Source: Clostridiaceae bacterium
GTDB taxonomy: Bacteria > Bacillota > Clostridia > Oscillospirales > Acutalibacteraceae
Reading direction: 5' to 3'
NCBI GenBank assembly: GCA_016282855.1
Contig: JAEELT010000015.1
Span: 1 to 57,274, forward strand
Length of the DNA: 57,274 bases
In this document: piece by piece, positions 1 to 5,949 of the stretch
Layout: every line of letters starts with the position of its first letter
How positions within the stretch are numbered: position 1 is the stretch's first letter
Position numbers and translations under genes: made by a program
Notes under the pieces: generated by a model
Told to the model about the DNA's origin: nothing
Databases searched by the model: none
The model's input: the letters and a program-made list of their open reading frames with translations, nothing else

Positions 1-122
1 ACTATCTTTCCCTTCACGACCCTGTTCGAACAGATCGACGCGGCCCAGGTCGAGGATCTTATGGAGATGCGGCTCCACGCGCTCGTGGACTGCCAGGGGC
101 ACGCCGGCTATGTGAAGCACGT
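1..122 (+). other. Foreign or chimeric GTPase-like fragment at the left edge
   Basis: Read in frame 1, this stretch encodes a peptide that ends in [12 protein letters not shown] and then stops at 148-150. That peptide resembles the switch II/G3 region of an EF-Tu-like GTPase (normally [12 protein letters not shown]). The same region is encoded again, correctly and in another frame, about 98 bases downstream (183-218) inside tuf. GC is about 61% by hand count (73 of 120), apparently above the sequence that follows. Two G3 motifs 98 bases apart in different frames do not fit a functional gene. The likeliest explanation is an assembly join of a different elongation-factor-like GTPase onto tuf at a conserved patch. 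A decayed duplicate is the alternative. Confidence 0.55.
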
Positions 123-1145
123 GGTATCACCATTTCTACTGCTCACGTAGAATACGAAACAGCTACTCGCCACTATGCTCACGTTGACTGCCCGGGCCAC
201 GCCGACTATATTAAGAACATGATCCCCGGCGCTGCTCAGATGGACGGTTCAATCCTTGTTATTGCCGCTACCGACGGCCCCATGGCTCAGACCAAAGAGC
301 ACCTTCTCCTTGCCCGTCAGGTTGGCGTTCCCAAGATTATCGTTTTCCTCAACAAAGTTGACCAGGTTGACGACCCCGAGCTCCTTGAGCTTGTTGAAAT
401 GGAAGTCAGAGAGACTCTTGCTGAGTACGGCTTCGATGAGGATGCTCCCATCATCAAGGGCTCCGCTCTTAAGGCACTCGAATATGACGGCGGCGATGTA
501 AACGCCCCCGAAATCGCTTGCATCTGGGAGCTCATGGATGCTGTTGACTCCTACATTCCCACTCCCGACCGTAAAGCTGACCTTCCCTTCCTTATGCCCG
601 TTGAGGACGTATTCACCATCACAGGCCGCGGCACCGTTGCCACCGGCAGAGTTGAGCGTGGACAGCTTAAGACCGGCGAAGAAGTTGAAATCGTTGGCCT
701 TACCGAGGAGAAGAGAAAGACAGTTGTTACCGGTATCGAGATGTTCAGAAAGATTCTCGACTACGCAGAGGCAGGCGACAACATCGGCGCACTCCTTCGC
801 GGTGTTCAGAGAACAGAAATCGAGCGCGGTCAGGTTCTCTCCAAGCCCGGTTCAATCCATCCCCACACCAAGTTCGTTGGCCAGGTTTACGTTCTGACCA
901 AGGATGAAGGCGGCCGTCATACTCCGTTCTTCAACAACTATCGTCCTCAGTTCTATTTCAGAACCACCGACGTTACCGGCGTTATCACCCTTCCCGAAGG
1001 CACAGAGATGTGCATGCCCGGCGACAACGTTGACATGAAGGTTGAGCTCATCACCCCCATCGCTATCGAAAAGGGTCTTCGTTTCGCTATCCGTGAAGGC
1101 GGCAGAACCGTTGGTTCAGGCGTTGTTATCGAGATCGACGAATAA
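123..1145 (+). CDS. tuf: Elongation factor Tu, 5'-truncated
   Basis: EF-Tu delivers aminoacyl-tRNA to the ribosomal A site using GTP. The 340 visible residues begin at GITI in switch I. They contain the G3 motif DCPGH, the G4 motif NKVD and the SAL motif of the GTPase domain, then the two beta-barrel domains, ending in the family's usual VVIEIDE-type tail. About 60 N-terminal residues, including the P-loop, are missing. The frame stays open upstream of 123, but the residues there no longer match EF-Tu, so the authentic sequence appears to begin near 118-123. The ATG at 219 is an internal methionine and not the start. A strong terminator follows directly. The identity is certain; the 5' end is unreliable. 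Confidence 0.96.
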   Translation, partial: GITISTAHVEYETATRHYAHVDCPGHADYIKNMIPGAAQMDGSILVIAATDGPMAQTKEHLLLARQVGVPKIIVFLNKVDQVDDPELLELVEMEVRETLAEYGFDEDAPIIKGSALKALEYDGGDVNAPEIACIWELMDAVDSYIPTPDRKADLPFLMPVEDVFTITGRGTVATGRVERGQLKTGEEVEIVGLTEEKRKTVVTGIEMFRKILDYAEAGDNIGALLRGVQRTEIERGQVLSKPGSIHPHTKFVGQVYVLTKDEGGRHTPFFNNYRPQFYFRTTDVTGVITLPEGTEMCMPGDNVDMKVELITPIAIEKGLRFAIREGGRTVGSGVVIEIDE

Positions 1146-1166
1146 TTAACACCACAGCATAATTAA

Positions 1167-1200
1167 CCGGCGAGGTCTTATGGCCCCGCCGGCTTTTTTT
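1167..1200 (+). terminator. Rho-independent terminator of tuf
   Basis: A GC-rich stem pairs CCGGCG (1167-1172) with CGCCGG (1187-1192), with further pairing inside. It is followed by a run of seven T residues ending at 1200. It lies 21 bases after the tuf stop codon. Confidence 0.9.
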
Positions 1201-1263
1201 GTCTGATTTGCGGCGCATGAGAAAAGCTGACAAAAAACGTTACTGCTCCCGCCGGTTTTAATC

Positions 1264-1303
1264 AGAATATAAAAGGAGTACGGGCTGTTGACCCGTACTC
1301 CTT
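1264..1303 (-). terminator. Rho-independent terminator of the minus-strand hydrolase
   Basis: A perfect 12-bp stem (1273-1284 with 1292-1303) has a 7-base loop. On the minus strand it is followed by a T-rich run, TTTTATATT, at about 1272-1264. It sits 36 bases beyond the stop of the gene at 1339-2205. A hairpin with the same GTACGGG core lies at 27317-27350. Confidence 0.8.
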
Positions 1304-1338
1304 ATCTGTCTTTGGCCGCTTGTCTTTTATGCGGCTGA

Positions 1339-2205
1339 TTAATCCGAGAGAAACATTGAAATATCTTTATATATTTCGTCAACATACATATCGTGCAGCA
1401 CCGCGTGCTTTACTCCGGGGTAATGCACGGTGAAAATATGGCAGTAACCGTCACGGTTCAGCTGATTGAGGGTGCGTCTTAAGGGCGAAACTCTTCCGTT
1501 AGGGTCATGCGCGCCGTAGGCAAGCAGTATTCTCAGCTCCTCATTGAGGCACTTGTGAACAGGCACCTGCTTCATAAGGCAGGCTGCGTCAGCCATTGAG
1601 TAAATCGCGCCGTTTGTAAGGCGGCAGCCGTGAACAAGAGGATCGCGGCTGTATTCGAGCGCCGATGTATAGTTGTTGAAAATCCGCTTTTCATCGGGGG
1701 AGTTGACATATGAGGCGATAAGCCCGGTTACGGTGTTTGCGTGATTCCTGTTTTGAGAAAAAGAGCAGATGCCGCGAATAAGCGATGAAGAAGCAGTCGG
1801 GGCGAAGGCGCCGGTCATAATCAGCTTTTTAATGCGCGTGTCATTGTTTTTAAGATACAGACGCGCTATTGAAGCTCCCTGAGAGTGGGCAATCATATAT
1901 ACAGGAATGCCCGGGCAGGTTTGCTCAATGCAGGCGGTAACAGCCGACTGGTCATCAACTAGCTCACCGCAGCTTTCAAAATGGCCGAGGAAATACCTTG
2001 CGTTTACGCTCTGACCGTGACCGCGCAGGTCGGATATAAATACAGCGTAGCCGATTCCGGACAGAAACTCAGCCAGGGGATAGTATCTCTCTTTATGCTC
2101 TCTGAGACCGTGAATTATCTGAACAGCCCCTCTCGGGTTTTCAGGCTCAAAAGCTGCTGCTGAAATGATAAGCCCGTCTCTGGCGGTTATGGTGAATTCT
2201 CTCAT
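1339..2205 (-). CDS. Alpha/beta hydrolase, monoacylglycerol-lipase/lysophospholipase type
   Basis: This is a 288-residue serine hydrolase without a signal peptide, so probably cytoplasmic. The fold markers appear in order: the oxyanion HG at residues 32-33, the GHGQS loop at 62-66, the nucleophile elbow AHSQG with Ser108 (Ala replaces the first Gly of GxSxG), the acid Asp234 in GAHDPN, and His267 in VKHAVLHD. The layout matches the serine aminopeptidase S33/monoacylglycerol lipase group, which cleaves acyl esters; the substrate cannot be read from sequence. A GGAGG site lies about 8 bases upstream of the ATG. It is a single gene with its own terminator, convergent with tuf. Confidence 0.88.
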   Translation of the reverse strand: MREFTITARDGLIISAAAFEPENPRGAVQIIHGLREHKERYYPLAEFLSGIGYAVFISDLRGHGQSVNARYFLGHFESCGELVDDQSAVTACIEQTCPGIPVYMIAHSQGASIARLYLKNNDTRIKKLIMTGAFAPTASSSLIRGICSFSQNRNHANTVTGLIASYVNSPDEKRIFNNYTSALEYSRDPLVHGCRLTNGAIYSMADAACLMKQVPVHKCLNEELRILLAYGAHDPNGRVSPLRRTLNQLNRDGYCHIFTVHYPGVKHAVLHDMYVDEIYKDISMFLSD

Positions 2206-2433
2206 TGCGAGTGCCTCCGCGGTGGAAATTTAAAAAATTCGCGTAAAAACATTCTAACATATAATGAAAAAAAATAAAAGTGTACAGCGGCACTTTTTTC
2301 ACCCGGTAAAGGAAAAAACGGCAAAACAGCTCTGAAAAAAGGCGAAAATCGCAATATATATGTAACGAAATGATAAGAAGGAGAAAAAAAGCACAATATT
2401 TTGTGAATTTTTTTAGATTTTTTAAAAAAATAC

Positions 2434-2462
2434 TTGATTTTAGTGTTTATTCGTATTAAAAT
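2434..2462 (+). promoter_or_regulatory. Probable sigma-A promoter of the anchored zinc-finger-like protein
   Basis: TTGATT at 2434-2439 and TAAAAT at 2457-2462 are separated by 17 bases and preceded by A/T tracts. It lies about 290 bases upstream of the next start codon, which implies a long 5' leader. The stretch 2206-2433 between the two genes is very AT-rich and I see no gene in it. Confidence 0.55.
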
Positions 2463-2469
2463 ACAAAGG

Positions 2470-2749
2470 ACAACAGTATATATTGTGTGATGGTATATAC
2501 ATAAGTCACTACAGATTGTAGAAAGGAGATGAACCGGTCAACCATTCAGCCGTTAGAAAGCATATAACTCATTTACTATCGGTTTTGCTTAAATGATAAC
2601 ACTTCTGAAGAAAGTTACCATCTAAGCAGCTGAACAGGCTGCGTTCATTATTGCTCACAAACGGGTGGTCGTGGAACACCATCCAAGTTTTTCCGATATC
2701 GATATCAGGAAACATTCGTAACTCGGATATACGAAAGGGTATGATTATC
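2470..2749 (+). other. Long non-coding leader, possibly structured
   Basis: About 280 bases separate the probable transcription start from the start codon at 2750. Local inverted repeats are visible: GCAGC/GCTGC around 2625-2643, GGTG/CACC around 2665-2682, and a strong one around 2691-2713 built on the palindrome GATATCGATATC flanked by TTTCC and GGAAA. A GAAAGGAG sequence at 2521-2528 abuts an ATG with a 12-codon frame; the spacing is too short for it to be a convincing gene. No known riboswitch class was recognised. Confidence 0.35.
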
Positions 2750-3493
2750 ATGAGAAAACTACTTGCAGTTGTCTTAGCACTTGTTTTAGCCTTTTCATGT
2801 ACTGCAATAGCTTTTGCTGCGGATACAGTCGCTAACGATTCCTGGAGCTGCCCATATTGCAACCAGAAGTTTGAAGGTTACAAAAACGATCCAACTTCTC
2901 AGAAGTTGCACATGGACGCCTGCGACAAGAATCCATCCAACAAGACTGCAGACAACGACGAGATTTATACGTGTCCTGGTTGCGGAAAGAAGTACACTAA
3001 CCTTGCTGATTACAATGCGTGCCTTGCGAGTCACAACTACGGTGTTGACATGCATTACGATGACTACATCGGTAAGACCCTTCCGCAGCTCTTTGAGACA
3101 CTCATGACCTATTTTGTAGGAAGCCAGTCACAGACTCTCATCTTTGACATCCTTTATAAGATCTTCGATTATATTACGGCGTTTATCGATGCTCGAGTAG
3201 GCGGTGGAACAGGTGATGTTGAAGGTGTTAACGGCGCAGTAGCCGAGCTTGACAGTGCTCTTGCCGGTATAGATCTTTCGCTGCCTGAGTTTGACGGAGT
3301 AACAGATATTGTTACCTCCATCAAGCAGGAGATTAAAAGAATCTATGCCAGCGACATCGAGACATCTGTAGAAGAAACCGAAGCAGAAGCACTTCCGGAT
3401 ACCGGCTCCGCAGACGCAGGGATTGCGGTCTTCGCGGCTGTTTCCGTACTTGCTGCGGTTGCGTTTATTTGCACGAAAAAAAAGGCTGAATAA
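2750..3493 (+). CDS. LPXTG-anchored surface protein with two zinc-finger-like modules
   Basis: This is a 247-residue secreted protein of unknown function. Residues 1-24 form a signal peptide ending in AFA. Two zinc-finger-like modules follow: CPYC...H...C, then CPGC...C...H. After a middle region with amphipathic segments comes a C-terminal sorting signal: LPDTG, a hydrophobic stretch, and a KKKAE tail. That is the canonical substrate of a sortase, which would attach the protein to peptidoglycan. The start was chosen because AAAGGG at 2734-2739 is 10 bases from the ATG at 2750; the in-frame ATG at 2741 is only one base away. No sortase gene is in the window. Codon usage is more AT-rich than in its neighbours. 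Zinc binding is inferred from Cys/His spacing only. Confidence 0.8.
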   Translation: MRKLLAVVLALVLAFSCTAIAFAADTVANDSWSCPYCNQKFEGYKNDPTSQKLHMDACDKNPSNKTADNDEIYTCPGCGKKYTNLADYNACLASHNYGVDMHYDDYIGKTLPQLFETLMTYFVGSQSQTLIFDILYKIFDYITAFIDARVGGGTGDVEGVNGAVAELDSALAGIDLSLPEFDGVTDIVTSIKQEIKRIYASDIETSVEETEAEALPDTGSADAGIAVFAAVSVLAAVAFICTKKKAE

Positions 3494-3569
3494 TTCTATT
3501 TGATACGCCTGAGCGTAATCATGCAAGGGGTGTTATCATTTAAATAAAGCTGATAGTAATTTTTATAAA

Positions 3570-3599
3570 CCCGCAGGAGCAATCCTGCGGGATTTTTTT
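3570..3599 (+). terminator. Rho-independent terminator
   Basis: A 9-bp GC-rich stem (3570-3578 with 3583-3591) with loop GCAA is followed by ATTTTTTT. It ends the transcript of the anchored protein. Confidence 0.92.
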
Positions 3600-3622
3600 G
3601 TTCTGAGCAAACGAGATATTTC

Positions 3623-3651
3623 TTGACTTTCCTGCCGGGCGGTAGTATGAT
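3623..3651 (+). promoter_or_regulatory. Sigma-A promoter of the AbrB-ABC operon
   Basis: TTGACT at 3623-3628 and TATGAT at 3646-3651 are spaced by exactly 17 bases. The first gene starts 35 bases later. The regulator it encodes may act on this promoter. Confidence 0.75.
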
Positions 3652-3685
3652 TTGTATAACAAAACATACCACGGAGGGATGCTTT

Positions 3686-3916
3686 ATGAAAACGCCTGCG
3701 GGTAAACAGGCATGGAGCGTAACTGTAGGCACAAAAGGTCAGATTGTAATACCGAAAGAAGCGAGAGAAATGTTTGACATCAGACCCGGCGATACGCTTA
3801 TTCTGCTCGGTGACAAAAATCGCGGTATCGCAATCCCGCCGAAGTCCGAATTTTCATCTTTCTTTTTAAAAATATTCGGCCGGGGTATGGCGGCAGAAGA
3901 GGAGGGTGAGCAATGA
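3686..3916 (+). CDS. AbrB/SpoVT-type swapped-hairpin DNA-binding regulator
   Basis: This 76-residue protein has one AbrB-like domain at about residues 12-50, recognisable from GTKGQIVIPKEARE and RPGDTLILLGD. Such domains dimerise as swapped hairpins and bind DNA. The C-terminal tail is acidic (AAEEEGEQ). The start at 3686 follows GGAGGG with a 7-base gap; an in-frame upstream ATG has no such site. The stop overlaps the next start by 4 bases (ATGA), so it is translationally coupled to the ABC transporter and probably controls it. Comparable small ABC-2 operons usually carry a GntR (YtrA-like) regulator instead. Confidence 0.88.
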   Translation: MKTPAGKQAWSVTVGTKGQIVIPKEAREMFDIRPGDTLILLGDKNRGIAIPPKSEFSSFFLKIFGRGMAAEEEGEQ

Positions 3917-4653
3917 GTGTTCTCGAAGTAAGAGGCCTCGTCAAGAGCTATCCAGGCTTCATTCTCGATAATATATCTTTTTCGCTTGAAAAAGGCAGAA
4001 TTATGGGCCTGATAGGCCGTAACGGAGCAGGCAAGACAACCACGCTGAAATCGATTTTCAACCTTGTCCATCCCGATAAAGGGGAGGTCAGTGTGTTCGG
4101 GCTTGATATGCCTGAAAATGAGCGTGCAATCAAGCAGCGCATCGGCTATGCCGGGGGCGCGGTTGATTACTATAAAAGGAAAAAGCTCGGCGAGATTTCA
4201 TCGGTAACAAGCGCTTTTTATGAAAACTGGGACAGTGACGCTTACAGAAAATACATGAAGGCGTTTTCGCTTGACGAAAGCAAGACTCCCTCGGAGCTTT
4301 CTGAGGGTATGCGAGTTAAATTCAGCCTTACACTTGCTCTCTCGCACGGCGCCGAGCTGCTTATTCTTGATGAGCCGACAAGCGGTCTTGACCCTGTTTC
4401 GCGCGCTGAGCTGCTTGACACTTTTATTTATCTTAAAGATGCCGGCACAAGTATTCTGTTTTCCACACACATTACCACCGACCTTGAAAAATGCGCCGAC
4501 GATATAACCTACCTGGCGTCGGGCAGGCTGATAGCATCAAAGACGATGGACGGTTTTATGAGAGAGAGCGCCCTGGCCGGTCACGGTGAAACACTTGAGG
4601 AAATAATGGTGTATTACGAAAAGGAGTCGCTTTATGAAAAACTTGCTGATTAA
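3913..4653 (+). CDS. ABC transporter ATP-binding protein (ABC-2 export type)
   Basis: This 246-residue nucleotide-binding subunit has a Walker A motif GRNGAGKT at about 35-42, a degenerate signature SELSEGMR in place of LSGGQ, a Walker B motif LLILDEPTSGLDP, and an H-loop STH. It resembles the BcrA/YtrB group of small exporters acting on peptide antibiotics or envelope stress, but the substrate is unknown. It overlaps the regulator by 4 bases and the permease by 20 bases, indicating a tightly coupled three-gene unit. Confidence 0.93.
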   Translation: MSVLEVRGLVKSYPGFILDNISFSLEKGRIMGLIGRNGAGKTTTLKSIFNLVHPDKGEVSVFGLDMPENERAIKQRIGYAGGAVDYYKRKKLGEISSVTSAFYENWDSDAYRKYMKAFSLDESKTPSELSEGMRVKFSLTLALSHGAELLILDEPTSGLDPVSRAELLDTFIYLKDAGTSILFSTHITTDLEKCADDITYLASGRLIASKTMDGFMRESALAGHGETLEEIMVYYEKESLYEKLAD

Positions 4654-5287
4654 AGAGTTCCGCCTGGCGGCATCGCCTATGTCGTTTATTTTTATTTTTG
4701 CGGCGTTTATGACCATGATTCCCGGTTACCCGATACTTATGAGCGCATTTTTTATCTGCTTCGGCATTTTTCATTCTTTTCAGAGCGCCCGCGAGGCGAA
4801 TGACACGCTCTACTCTGTACTGCTCCCGGTGCGCAAAAGCGACATTGTAAAAGCTAAATTTGCTTTTATATGTATTATACAGATTGCGGGTTTTATTATC
4901 TGCTCCGCACTGACGACGCTGCGTATGACAGCTCTCAGCGACGCAAAGCCTTACACCGGTAACGCGCTTATGAATGCCACTCCGGTTTATCTTGCTTTTG
5001 TGCTGCTGATTTTCTGCGCGTTCAATGTGATTTTTGCCGGGGGATTTTTCAGGACGGCATATAAAACAGGCATACCTTTTCTGAGCTTCGGCATATCGGT
5101 TTTTCTGCTTGTAACAGCGGCTGAAGTGTTGCCTCATCTGCCGGGGCTTGAATTTCTGCATTCGCCGTCCGGCGAAAAACCGGCAGTGCAGTTTACGGCT
5201 CTTGCTGTCTGCGCGGCTGTATATTGCGCGGGTACCGCGGCAGCCTGCGTAAAATCTCAGCGAAGATTTGAGAAAATCGATTTATAA
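4634..5287 (+). CDS. ABC-2 type membrane permease
   Basis: This 217-residue polytopic membrane protein has about six hydrophobic segments and no large extracellular domain. Its position directly after the ATPase identifies it as that protein's membrane partner. AAGGAG lies 9 bases before the ATG, inside the end of the ATPase gene. The motif NDTLYSVLLPVRK, in the loop after the second segment, is typical of the ABC-2 permeases found beside YtrA/AbrB-type regulators. No clear terminator follows. Confidence 0.85.
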   Translation: MKNLLIKEFRLAASPMSFIFIFAAFMTMIPGYPILMSAFFICFGIFHSFQSAREANDTLYSVLLPVRKSDIVKAKFAFICIIQIAGFIICSALTTLRMTALSDAKPYTGNALMNATPVYLAFVLLIFCAFNVIFAGGFFRTAYKTGIPFLSFGISVFLLVTAAEVLPHLPGLEFLHSPSGEKPAVQFTALAVCAAVYCAGTAAACVKSQRRFEKIDL

Positions 5288-5434
5288 GGCTTATAACAGT
5301 AATAATTGTATGAAGCGTCATAACATTATAATAAAAAAAGGCGGTGTCGCATACGGCCCTGTAACCTTCGGCTTCCTCGGCGCCTGAAAAGCGGCGGGAA
5401 GCGCTTAAAAACGATTCTTCTGCGTGTATCACCC
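5288..5434. other. Intergenic region without a recognisable gene
   Basis: From the permease stop to the metal-operon control region I see no reading frame with a ribosome binding site, and no terminator with a T-run on the plus strand. GC-rich and A-rich patches alternate. Transcription from the ABC operon may run through. Confidence 0.5.
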
Positions 5435-5490
5435 GAAAAAAAGCACCCTGAAAACCCGTCTGTAACTTGACAAGCGGGAAACAGGGTGCT
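5435..5490 (-). terminator. Minus-strand terminator-like hairpin over the metal-operon promoter
   Basis: AGCACCCTG (5442-5450) pairs perfectly with CAGGGTGCT (5482-5490), with an inner CCCG/CGGG stem (5455-5458 with 5475-5478). On the minus strand the stem is followed directly by seven T residues (5441-5435), the layout of an intrinsic terminator. It encloses the -35 box and spacer of the plus-strand promoter. Confidence 0.6.
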
Positions 5491-5495
5491 ATAAT
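5467..5495 (+). promoter_or_regulatory. Consensus sigma-A promoter of the metal-resistance operon
   Basis: TTGACA at 5467-5472 and TATAAT at 5490-5495 match the consensus perfectly with a 17-base spacer. Such a strong promoter fits an operon held off by a repressor. Confidence 0.93.
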
Positions 5496-5501
5496 CATAT
5501 C

Positions 5502-5527
5502 AACATATGAACAGTTGTTCATATGTT
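5502..5527. promoter_or_regulatory. 12-2-12 operator for the ArsR/SmtB-family repressor
   Basis: The arms AACATATGAACA (5502-5513) and TGTTCATATGTT (5516-5527) are a perfect inverted repeat around GT. The 12-2-12 layout and the TGAACA/TGTTCA core are the classical form of ArsR/SmtB-family sites. It lies 6 bases downstream of the -10 box, over the start of transcription, and 84 bases before the ArsR-type gene. Confidence 0.9.
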
Positions 5528-5611
5528 CAGCCGAAATTCTGCGGTCCGTCCGGTTAAACCGGCGCCGATTGTATATACCGGCACAAATAATACGAAAGGG
5601 AAGAAAAGAGC

Positions 5612-5947
5612 ATGGATCAGATTGATGAGGCGAAAATAAATCCCGAAGAAAAAGACCTTATAGATTTATATAATCTTTCTGAGCTTTATAAAGTGTTTGC
5701 GGATTTTACCCGCGTGCGCATTCTTTCGGCTCTCACGGGCGGTGAGATGTGTGTTTACAATCTTGCCGAGGCACTTGAAATGGGTCAGAGCGCGGTTTCG
5801 CATCAGCTCAGAGTGCTGAGAGCTTCAGGGCTTGTACGCCCGCGCCGTGAAGGCAAAACAGTTTATTATTCTCTTGATGATGAGCATGTTAACGAGATAC
5901 TTGAGGCGGGCCTTGAGCACGTAATACACAAGAGAAAGGGGTTATAA
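5612..5947 (+). CDS. ArsR/SmtB-family metal-sensing repressor, CzrA-like
   Basis: This 111-residue winged-helix repressor releases DNA when it binds metal. The recognition helix region is MGQSAVSHQLRVLRASGLV. The C-terminal helix carries Asp90, His92, His103 and His106, the D-x-H-x10-H-x2-H pattern of the alpha-5 zinc/cobalt site of CzrA. The alpha-3 region (EMCVYNLA) has one Cys but lacks the Cys pair of arsenic or cadmium sensors. This points to Zn(II)/Co(II) sensing. It is transcribed from the promoter at 5467 past its own operator, and its stop is 2 bases before the ATPase start, so it autoregulates a two-gene operon. Confidence 0.93.
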   Translation: MDQIDEAKINPEEKDLIDLYNLSELYKVFADFTRVRILSALTGGEMCVYNLAEALEMGQSAVSHQLRVLRASGLVRPRREGKTVYYSLDDEHVNEILEAGLEHVIHKRKGL

Positions 5948-5949
5948 AA

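Noticed and set aside
2529-2567. Twelve-codon frame beginning ATGAACCGG after GAAAGGAG
   Set aside because: The purine-rich site directly touches the ATG, leaving no spacing for initiation. Kept only as part of the leader.
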